From positions 1 through 22,110 of IMG/VR virus record IMGVR_UViG_3300031857_001559: a stretch of 22,110 bases of DNA; one strand, 5' to 3'. Position 1 is the first letter of the stretch, and each line of letters opens with the position of its first letter. Below are positions 16,083 to 22,110 of this stretch, one piece after another. A program made the position numbers and the translations under genes. Under the pieces are notes generated by a model. That model made no database searches. It had not been told where the DNA came from and saw only the letters and a program-made list of their open reading frames with translations. This DNA comes from a virus.

Positions 16083-16699
16083 GCGGCTACAAGATCCTCA
16101 ATGAACACAATGTCATTCCTGGCGGATGGAACTACCGCGTTCCTGAAACCGGCATCGAGATACCGGCAGGTTCATTGCCGCAGCTCCGCGAGTTCGTTCG
16201 CAACCATTACGCGGCCAACGCGGTCAAGGTTCCAACCAACCTCGACATCTTAATCACCGAGTATCAGTGTCGTAACGGTGCTGACTGCTCTTACGACGAA
16301 GTTGAGATTCCTAGGCCGAAAGGTTTGAAATCTCTTCAAATCGGAGACGTTATCCGCTTCAGCATGAGCCTGATTCATGGGCTGACCGTTGGCGGCGGCA
16401 AGGTTGATCAGGCGGAAGCTGTTCGAAGGGCGAGCATTTGCGCCGGATGCCAATTCAATCGGAAGCCACTCGGATGCACCGGATGCAACGCTCGCGTCCT
16501 CAAAGAAGCTGTCAGGACACTTTCTCAACACGGAACAACACCACTAGACGACCAGCTTCAAAGCTGTGAATTTTGTGGTTGCTTCATTAGAAGCATGGTG
16601 TGGTTTCCCATTGAAACACTCCATAAATTTACGGACGCTACAGAGAACGCAAACTTGCCAGCTCACTGCTGGAAAAAACGACCATGTACGGAAACCTAG
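16079..16699 (+). CDS. Cys-rich protein between terminase and portal, unknown
   Basis: A 206-residue protein starting at an ATGA overlap with the terminase stop and running 16 bases into the portal gene. It has eleven Cys: C64, C70, C121-x2-C124, C133-x2-C136, C163-x2-C166-x-C168, C197 and C203. The paired CxxC motifs (CAGC, CTGC, CEFC) look like zinc ribbon or iron-sulfur ligands. The N-terminal half resembles neither a known packaging nor a known head protein to me (GGWNYRVPETGIEIPAGSLP, 15-34). Context places it in the packaging operon, so it may act in virion assembly, in packaging, or as a coexpressed regulator. Function is not known. Confidence 0.65.
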   Translation: MSGYKILNEHNVIPGGWNYRVPETGIEIPAGSLPQLREFVRNHYAANAVKVPTNLDILITEYQCRNGADCSYDEVEIPRPKGLKSLQIGDVIRFSMSLIHGLTVGGGKVDQAEAVRRASICAGCQFNRKPLGCTGCNARVLKEAVRTLSQHGTTPLDDQLQSCEFCGCFIRSMVWFPIETLHKFTDATENANLPAHCWKKRPCTET

Positions 16700-18933
16700 C
16701 CCAACTGCCGCTCGAAACCATTAACGAGGAGGGTAAAGCTCCCGAAACTCGTATTGCCGACGCGGCATCGGCTCGCGAGATATTCCAGAAGCTCATTATG
16801 GCCGACGAGCTGCGGAACAATACCCGCGCAAAGCTCCGTGGCCTTGTTGACGGCAATCCTCCGTACAACCCGTCAGAGCTTCGACGCAACAACCAAGCGT
16901 TCCGTACCAACGTCAACTTCCGCGAGTCGGAAGCGTTCCTCACGTTGGCCATGTCAGCCTTCTACGATGTGTTCGCCGAGGTTCCGACCTACGCCAACAT
17001 TCGCACCGCTTACGGCAACGACATGGATAAGCGGGAGGAGTGGTCGAAGATTATCACCGAGGAGTTCGACCGTCTCCAGAAGCTGGACAAGGACTTCGAC
17101 TACATCATGCAGCTCTCGCAGCGTGAGATGGTCCTTATTGGCAATGGTCCGCTAATCTTCGAAGACAGCTCCAACTGGCGATGCAAAGCCATCATGGCGA
17201 CGGACCTTCTCGTCCCCGATGGCACCAAGTCCAACGTCAGCGATTGGAAGGTGGCTTGCGTCCGCACTCGCATGGGTGTCGATGATCTGTTCGAGAAGAT
17301 CCAAGACGAGAAAGCTGCGACTGCTGCCGGTTGGAACGTGGACTACGTTCGCCAGCGTATCCGCGCTGCGATGCCCGAGCCGTACCGTTCCGGCGTTCAG
17401 TACGATTGGGAGTTCTTCCAACGTCAGCTCCGCTCGAACGACATCACGTTCTCCGCACGGTCAGAGGTCGTGCTGATGTCCCACATCTTCTACAAGGAGT
17501 TCGATGGCCAGATCAGCCATGCCATTATCGATGAGCGGGACAGCGAGAACTTCATGTATCGGAAGCTGCGCCGTTACAAGCGGTGGGAGCAGATCATTCA
17601 TCCGATGTATTACGACCGTGGTGATGGCGAGCATCACGGTGTGAAGGGTCTTGGCATCAAGATGCTTCAGGCGATGGAGCTGAAGAACCGGCTTCGCTGC
17701 TCGATGGTGGACAGCGCATTCGCTCGCACCCAGATCCTCTTCCGTCCCCTCAACCCGAACGCTCTCAGCAAGACCAGCGTCGTTCAGCAAGGACCGTATG
17801 CCATTCTCCCGCCAGACTACGAAGTCATTCAGCAGAACATTGCTGGCGTTCTGGACGCTCCTATGGCGGTCAACGCGGACCTTGAGAATGTTCTTCAGGG
17901 CAATCTCTCTCAGTATCGCCAATCGCTCAACAAACCGGCTGGCAACCCACGAACTGCGACTGAAATCCAAGCCATCGTGGCACAGCAGTCAGCAATCGGT
18001 AAGACGCAGCTCAGCCGGTATTACAACCAGCTCGATTCCTTCTTCGAAGAGCGGTACAACCGAGCCTCCAATCCCAACCTGAATCCGATTACCAAGTCGG
18101 ACAAGGACGCGATTGAGTTCCAGCGTCGTTGCGCCGAACGTGGTGTTCCGGTTCAAGCCATGCTGGACATCGACTTCGTGGAAGCGACTCGCACGGTCGG
18201 CCAAGGTTCTCAGTTTGCGAAACAGCAGCTCCTCGGCTCTCTGCTTGGACTTCTCGGTTCTCTGCCAGAGGGGGGCAAAGTCAGCCTCTTGCGCGACTAC
18301 ATCGCCGCTCAGGTTGGCCAACAAATGGTGGATCGGTATCTGCCGACCCAGATCCAATCTTCACGAATTCAGGATCAGACCGCGCTGGCCGTTCTGGAGC
18401 ATTCGTCCTTGCGCCAGGGTAACATGGCAATCGTCACGGACACGCAGAACCAAATCGTTCACATCGACACGCATCTTGCGGCGGCGAACGAGGCGGCTTC
18501 CTCGATTCAGCAGGGAGGCAATCCGCAGGAGATTATGCTCTTCCTGCAAGGTATCGGTCAGCACGTTCAGGATCATCTGGCTCGTCTCTCCACCGATCCT
18601 ACTCGTCGTCCTCAAGTTGATGCTTACGCGCAGCAGCTCCAGATGCTTGTCCAGACCGTTGAGCAGCTTGGTCAGCTATTGGCCGAACAGCAGCAGGCAA
18701 TGGCGCAGCAACAGCAGGCGATGGCCATCCAGCAGGGTGTCGATCCGAAGACTGCGGTGATGAATGCGGAGGTTCAGGCGAAAATCGCTCGCCAGAATGC
18801 CGAGACTATGGCCAACATTCAGCGTCAGAACACGAAGGCGATGGCCGACTTGGCTCGCCGGAATGCCAAGACAACCGCTGATATTCAGCGAGCGAATGCA
18901 ACTGCCGAGTCCAACTTGGCGCGTCAGGGATGA
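16684..18933 (+). CDS. Portal protein
   Basis: A 749-residue protein, the size and position (two genes after the large terminase) of podovirus portals. It forms the ring through which DNA enters and leaves the head. The N-terminal half is mixed alpha/beta with many Arg and Trp (FYKEFDGQISHAIIDERDSE). A GNPRTATEI motif (420-428) matches the TATE-type helix typical of podoviral portals. The C-terminal 170 residues are helical: a Gln/Met tract (668-685) and four and a half 11-residue repeats with Arg and Asn at fixed positions (699-749, AxIxRQNAxTM type), predicting a long right-handed coiled coil or crown. The start lies in a 16-base overlap with the upstream gene; GGAAAA stands about eight bases before it. 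Confidence 0.85.
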   Translation: MYGNLAQLPLETINEEGKAPETRIADAASAREIFQKLIMADELRNNTRAKLRGLVDGNPPYNPSELRRNNQAFRTNVNFRESEAFLTLAMSAFYDVFAEVPTYANIRTAYGNDMDKREEWSKIITEEFDRLQKLDKDFDYIMQLSQREMVLIGNGPLIFEDSSNWRCKAIMATDLLVPDGTKSNVSDWKVACVRTRMGVDDLFEKIQDEKAATAAGWNVDYVRQRIRAAMPEPYRSGVQYDWEFFQRQLRSNDITFSARSEVVLMSHIFYKEFDGQISHAIIDERDSENFMYRKLRRYKRWEQIIHPMYYDRGDGEHHGVKGLGIKMLQAMELKNRLRCSMVDSAFARTQILFRPLNPNALSKTSVVQQGPYAILPPDYEVIQQNIAGVLDAPMAVNADLENVLQGNLSQYRQSLNKPAGNPRTATEIQAIVAQQSAIGKTQLSRYYNQLDSFFEERYNRASNPNLNPITKSDKDAIEFQRRCAERGVPVQAMLDIDFVEATRTVGQGSQFAKQQLLGSLLGLLGSLPEGGKVSLLRDYIAAQVGQQMVDRYLPTQIQSSRIQDQTALAVLEHSSLRQGNMAIVTDTQNQIVHIDTHLAAANEAASSIQQGGNPQEIMLFLQGIGQHVQDHLARLSTDPTRRPQVDAYAQQLQMLVQTVEQLGQLLAEQQQAMAQQQQAMAIQQGVDPKTAVMNAEVQAKIARQNAETMANIQRQNTKAMADLARRNAKTTADIQRANATAESNLARQG
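18778..18930 (+). repeat. 11-residue repeats at portal C-terminus
   Basis: The last 51 codons of the portal gene encode four full and one partial copy of an 11-residue unit: AKIARQNAETM, ANIQRQNTKAM, ADLARRNAKTT, ADIQRANATAE, SNLARQG. Ala at position 1, an aliphatic residue at 3, Arg at 5 and Asn at 7 are kept; the period is that of a hendecad coiled coil. Confidence 0.85.
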
Positions 18934-18938
18934 GAATT

Positions 18939-19556
18939 ATGGGAAACGAAGAAAACATCGTTCAATTCATCGCCGACAACTTCCCTAAGATGGGCGGTTG
19001 GTGCGATCCGAAAAAAGGTTTAGAAATCGCCAAACTTGTTCTCGAAACGAAACCTCAACGCATCGCTGAAGTTGGTGTTTTCGAGGGCAAGTCCACGCTC
19101 GCACTCGCACAAGCCTGCAAGCTGAACGGAAGCGGAACCGTCTACGCTATCGATTCTTGGAAGAAAGAGGACTGCATCGACGATGAAACGAATGCCAATC
19201 AGGAATGGTGGGCGACACTCGATCTGAACAAGCATTACGAATCTTTCGTTGGTCATTGCGTTCGCGCGCAGGTCGTAAAGCAGATTCAGTTCTGCCGCAT
19301 GTCCTCATGGGATGCGTCGCGATTCCTGCCGGACATGGACATGGTTCATATCGACGCCAATCACGCCGAATGGCCGTCTACGAGCGATGTCGTCAACTGG
19401 CTTCCAAAGCTCAAGGTTGGCGGATATCTGGTCATGGACGATGTGAATTGGGAATCGACCCAGACCGCTCTCAAGTTTGTCCTGAAACGCTGCGAATTTG
19501 TTTCGCGATTTGATCTGAGCGAGAGCGTTTTTGCTATCTATCGAAAACTGAAATAA
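18939..19556 (+). CDS. Class I SAM-dependent methyltransferase
   Basis: A 205-residue methyltransferase of the Methyltransf_24 type. Motif I is IAEVGVFEGKSTLALA (42-57, SAM-binding glycine loop), motif II the acidic strand end VYAIDSW (68-74), then MVHIDANH (135-142) and GGYLVMDDVNW (161-171). Such enzymes methylate sugars or other small groups in surface polysaccharide and antibiotic clusters. The start at 18939 has AGGGA eight bases upstream; a start at 18930 overlapping the portal stop (ATGA) is possible and would add three residues. It is the first gene of a sugar-type cassette and is coupled to the portal gene. The substrate cannot be read from the sequence. Confidence 0.78.
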   Translation: MGNEENIVQFIADNFPKMGGWCDPKKGLEIAKLVLETKPQRIAEVGVFEGKSTLALAQACKLNGSGTVYAIDSWKKEDCIDDETNANQEWWATLDLNKHYESFVGHCVRAQVVKQIQFCRMSSWDASRFLPDMDMVHIDANHAEWPSTSDVVNWLPKLKVGGYLVMDDVNWESTQTALKFVLKRCEFVSRFDLSESVFAIYRKLK

Positions 19557-19560
19557 CCCC

Positions 19561-20163
19561 GTGCAAACGGTCGTTATCACGATGCGAGGCAGCTCTCGCA
19601 TTCCGCGCCTACAAAGAAACCTTGATTCCGCTGGAGTCACGGACTACCGCATTTTCTATGGCCTGAACGGCGCGAAGTCTGGACTGAAAGCGAGCATTCC
19701 GTACGAGATAGATGACCCCGGCTCAGGCTATCTCATCTGCTCTAAGCACGTTGGATGCAGTATGTCCCATTGGATGCTATGGAACGCGCTGGATTTCGAT
19801 CCTTCCACACCGGACATGGTGATGGTTCTAGAGGATGACATCCTCTTCCGTCCGCATTGGCGCGAAACAATCGAACGTGCGCTGACAAAACTGCCAGAGG
19901 ATTGGGACATCCTCTATCCTGGCTCTTGTTGCGCGCACGGGAAGCTCTCGCGCGAGCTGGATTCAAACCTATTCGAAGGGATGCCGCTTTGCACTCACTG
20001 CTACATTGTCCGCAAGAAGGCTCTCAAGACTCTTATCGAGACGAACGAAGAGGTCTTCGCTCCAATCGATTTGCAGATGTACTTTAAGAGCCGACAGCAT
20101 CTGAAATGCTTCACAATTTTCCCGCGAGTTGCCGATCAAGAAGACTGTCCTTTGGCCGACTAA
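19561..20163 (+). CDS. Glycosyltransferase family 25 (LPS-type), copy 1
   Basis: A 200-residue protein starting at GTG; an in-frame stop lies twelve bases upstream, and the next ATG (19582) would cut the first beta strand (TVVITM). Family signature: CSMSHWMLWNAL (66-77), VMVLEDDILF (87-96, the metal/nucleotide-sugar acidic motif), DWDILYPGSCC (114-124), CTHCYIVRKKALKTL (144-158) and FAPIDLQM (166-173). GT25 enzymes move galactose or glucose onto LPS core or glycoproteins. It is shorter than typical bacterial LPS enzymes (about 250 residues) but has all main motifs. Lies between two methyltransferases and is related to the second GT25 copy downstream. Confidence 0.82.
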   Translation: MQTVVITMRGSSRIPRLQRNLDSAGVTDYRIFYGLNGAKSGLKASIPYEIDDPGSGYLICSKHVGCSMSHWMLWNALDFDPSTPDMVMVLEDDILFRPHWRETIERALTKLPEDWDILYPGSCCAHGKLSRELDSNLFEGMPLCTHCYIVRKKALKTLIETNEEVFAPIDLQMYFKSRQHLKCFTIFPRVADQEDCPLAD

Positions 20164-20167
20164 AATT

Positions 20168-20758
20168 ATGGGTTCACCTTTCAATGGAGACACGTTCATC
20201 GAGCAGGAGTTTCTCTACCTCAAAGAACGCTTCGAGCTGACGACCGCCGTCGAAACCGGCACTCACGAAGCGGACACTACCGTTTGGTTGGCCAAGAACT
20301 TCCTCAAGACCGTTTCATGCGAGCTGAACCATGATCTGGTTGAGAGGGCTAAGGAGAAGTTTAAGCGCGAGAATGTCTACGTTGAGATGTTCGAAGGCAG
20401 TAGCGATGCCTGCATGAACTGGTTCATTCCGCATCACGGAATTGGACACGACACGATCTTCTTTCTCGACGCCCACTGGAACGACTACCTGCCGCTGCTT
20501 GAAGAGCTTGAGGCAATCAATCGCTACGACCTACATCCGGTCATCGCCATCCACGACTTCAAGGAACCGACCGGACAGCTCGGGTACGACAGCTACAACG
20601 GCCACGACATCTGCCTCGGCTACATCAAGGAGAAGCTGGACGCGATTTACCGTGCCAAGACGCTGACGCAGAAGTACGGCTACAGCTTCTACTACAACCA
20701 CCCTAGCCGATGCGTAGGCGCGCGTCGCGGCATCATCTACATCCTCCCGAACCGATGA
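20168..20758 (+). CDS. SAM methyltransferase-like protein
   Basis: A 196-residue Rossmann-type protein. The first motif is AVETGTHEADTTVWLA (27-42), a common variant of the SAM glycine loop; then VSCELNHDLVERAKEKF (49-65) with the acidic residue after beta 2, IFFLDAHWNDYLPLLEEL (97-114) and VIAIHDFK (125-132). The FLDAHW motif is typical of small methyltransferases in surface-polysaccharide and phage glycan clusters. The upstream frame is open to 20129, but that would overlap the GT25 gene by 35 bases. The start chosen is in an AAAATTATGGG context like that of the first methyltransferase. Cys and Tyr are frequent near the C-terminus. Confidence 0.68.
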   Translation: MGSPFNGDTFIEQEFLYLKERFELTTAVETGTHEADTTVWLAKNFLKTVSCELNHDLVERAKEKFKRENVYVEMFEGSSDACMNWFIPHHGIGHDTIFFLDAHWNDYLPLLEELEAINRYDLHPVIAIHDFKEPTGQLGYDSYNGHDICLGYIKEKLDAIYRAKTLTQKYGYSFYYNHPSRCVGARRGIIYILPNR

Positions 20759-21384
20759 AACTACAGCTCGAAAAGACGCCGTGCTTCATCATCTCGAAGC
20801 CTGAGAGTGAGAAGGAGCGACGCTGCATACGCTACATGAAGTCATTCGGAATCGATGCGGTTCCGATGTACGGATTCAGGGCTGAGAACTGCGGCATATC
20901 GACCGACTACTACCACACACGCGAGAAGGAGAAGGCGAAAGTCAAAACAATCGTCGCCGGACTGAGCCATTTCTCTGTCTGGTCGGCCATCAAGTGGATG
21001 GTTGAGTCGAAGATAACCGATCATCGGACATTCCTTATCGTTGAGGATGACGTTGAGTTCACATGCTCCGATTGGAAGGCTAAGCTGGCCGACAATCTGG
21101 ACTATCTCCCGAGCGATTGGCATGTCGTCTACATCGGAAGCTGCTGCGCTGACCCGATTGAAGACCACAGCTACATCGCGTCGAACCTTTACAAGCTGGT
21201 CCGAGGCATGTGTACGCATGCTTACCTTGTAAATTACGAAGGTGTCTGCAAACTCCTCGAAACGAACCAGAAGGTTTGGGGTCCAATCGACATCCAGATG
21301 CTGGTCGATTCGATGCCTAGGATGAACTTTTACGGGATTCTTCCGAGGCTTGCGACGCAGGAGAACACAAAATTGTATCCATAA
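20755..21384 (+). CDS. Glycosyltransferase family 25-like, copy 2
   Basis: A 209-residue protein starting at an ATGA overlap with the preceding stop. It shares the first copy's motif order: AGLSHFSVWSAIKWM (68-82), FLIVEDDVEF (93-102), DWHVVYIGSCCADP (121-134), CTHAYLVNYEGVCKLLETNQ (153-172) and WGPIDIQM (175-182), ending in LPRLATQEN where copy 1 has FPRVADQED. The two are diverged tandem paralogs in the same cassette, which suggests two successive sugar additions. The strand order is the same, but the first 60 residues are quite different (FGIDAVPMYGFRAEN), so acceptor binding may differ. Confidence 0.8.
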   Translation: MKLQLEKTPCFIISKPESEKERRCIRYMKSFGIDAVPMYGFRAENCGISTDYYHTREKEKAKVKTIVAGLSHFSVWSAIKWMVESKITDHRTFLIVEDDVEFTCSDWKAKLADNLDYLPSDWHVVYIGSCCADPIEDHSYIASNLYKLVRGMCTHAYLVNYEGVCKLLETNQKVWGPIDIQMLVDSMPRMNFYGILPRLATQENTKLYP

Positions 21385-22110
21385 TGAAAGACATCATCCG
21401 AAGTCTGTCTCTTAAAGCTCTCAAGCGATTCGCAAATGGCGGTGATGGTCAGGCCGATTTGCTGATGCAGATCGAGGATTTGCAGAAGACGCTTGAGATT
21501 CGAACCAAAGAACATGACGAGCATCTGACCGAGGTCCGCGAGGAGCGCGATCATTGGCTTGCTCTCTACGACGAAATCAAATTCGCAGCCGAGTTTCTAA
21601 TGAGCTACGCAAAAAACGACGTACCCAAGCTGGCCGAACAATGCGACTGGGAGGTTGGCAAAATCACGCTTCCTGAGGAGGTTGGAACCTACTACTTCAA
21701 CCCCGCAATCGTTCAGGAGCCAAGCGGTCAGATCCTTCTTTTCGCCCGACGCTGCCGCAACAAGCGCGAGAAGGATGAGGACGTTTACCTTGAGAAGAAC
21801 GACATCGTTGTCTTCGAGCTGACCAAGGATCTTGGAGCCATCAAGAAGGCGTTGATCAACCTCACCTCGCACATGCCGGGTGAGCAGTTCGAAGATCCGC
21901 GAGTGGTCAAGTTTGGCGACAAATACGGACTAAGCTGCTGCACGTTTGTACCGTTCAAGAGCTACGCGCATCAGGCGATGTTTGTCTTGGACAAGCAGTT
22001 CCTGAACGTCGCCCGATTCGATCCGATCTACGGCAACAACTACGCCCAGGCGATGGTGAACGATGGCCATGAGAAGAACTGGCTCTACTTCGTCCACGAT
22101 AACACGCCAC
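21384..22110 (+). CDS. GH130/GH43-like beta-propeller protein, 3' truncated
   Basis: An open frame that starts in a TAATG overlap with the GT25 stop and runs off the window; 242 residues are visible. Residues about 25-60 are charged helix (DLLMQIEDLQKTLEI), likely coiled coil. From about 100 a five-blade propeller pattern of the GH130/GH43/GH32 superfamily begins: YFNPAIVQEPSGQILLFARR (104-123), GEQFEDPRVVKFGDKYGLSC (166-185) and GHEKNWLYFVHDN (228-240). The EDPR and KNW motifs are those of GH130 mannoside phosphorylases. It could process or bind a sugar polymer, or be a truncated or inactive relative. The catalytic Asp of GH130 cannot be checked because most of the fold is missing. Confidence 0.6.
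   Translation, partial: MKDIIRSLSLKALKRFANGGDGQADLLMQIEDLQKTLEIRTKEHDEHLTEVREERDHWLALYDEIKFAAEFLMSYAKNDVPKLAEQCDWEVGKITLPEEVGTYYFNPAIVQEPSGQILLFARRCRNKREKDEDVYLEKNDIVVFELTKDLGAIKKALINLTSHMPGEQFEDPRVVKFGDKYGLSCCTFVPFKSYAHQAMFVLDKQFLNVARFDPIYGNNYAQAMVNDGHEKNWLYFVHDNTP

Noticed and set aside
17461-17970. Leftward frame of 169 residues opposite the portal gene
   Set aside because: Antisense to portal codons, no motif, no neighbour in the same direction in this block.
18113-18760. Rightward open frame of 215 residues inside the portal gene
   Set aside because: It is rich in Ser, Arg and Trp as expected from a shifted reading of portal codons, and has no ribosome site or motif.
1-22110. CRISPR array, tRNA genes, insertion sequences, integrase or attachment site
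   Set aside because: No regularly spaced repeats, cloverleaf, transposase, or recombinase motif was seen on either strand; the only repeats are within coding regions.

Overview
The window reads as one contiguous piece of a double-stranded DNA tailed phage genome, almost certainly a short-tailed (podovirus-like) phage. It is about 22 kb, coding nearly throughout, with genes overlapping or a few bases apart, no rRNA or tRNA, and no gap above 60 bases. The host cannot be fixed from the sequence. Base composition is moderate and patchy. The two LPS-type GT25 glycosyltransferases suggest a Gram-negative host, which is inference. Both ends of the window cut through genes.

There are three transcription blocks. 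Block 1 (1-3307, rightward) is a replication and recombination module: the 3' end of a RuvC-like resolvase, a run of six small proteins (one a single-span membrane protein, one Cys-rich), and a 606-residue primase-helicase. Block 2 (3304-14348, leftward) is the tail and ejection module. In transcription order it holds a collagen-like/C1q-like fiber, a tail-nozzle-like protein, a collar-type tip protein, a head-tail adaptor candidate, three internal (ejection) protein candidates of 276, 494 and 1125 residues, and two small phage proteins. Block 3 (14403-22110, rightward) starts with the large terminase, a Cys-rich protein and the portal. It then runs into a glycan-type cassette: SAM methyltransferase, GT25, methyltransferase-like, GT25, and a truncated GH130/GH43-like beta-propeller protein. 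Blocks 1 and 2 converge with a 4-base overlap. Blocks 2 and 3 diverge from a 54-base intergenic region.

Together the genes describe packaging (terminase, portal), tail assembly and DNA delivery (adaptor, nozzle, ejection proteins), host recognition (fiber and collar protein) and replication. The cassette behind the portal would alter a surface sugar polymer of host or virion. The major capsid protein, scaffold, small terminase, lysis genes and polymerase are not visible here. The most interesting unexplained parts are the sugar cassette, the Cys-rich gene between terminase and portal, and the 11-residue repeat tail of the portal.
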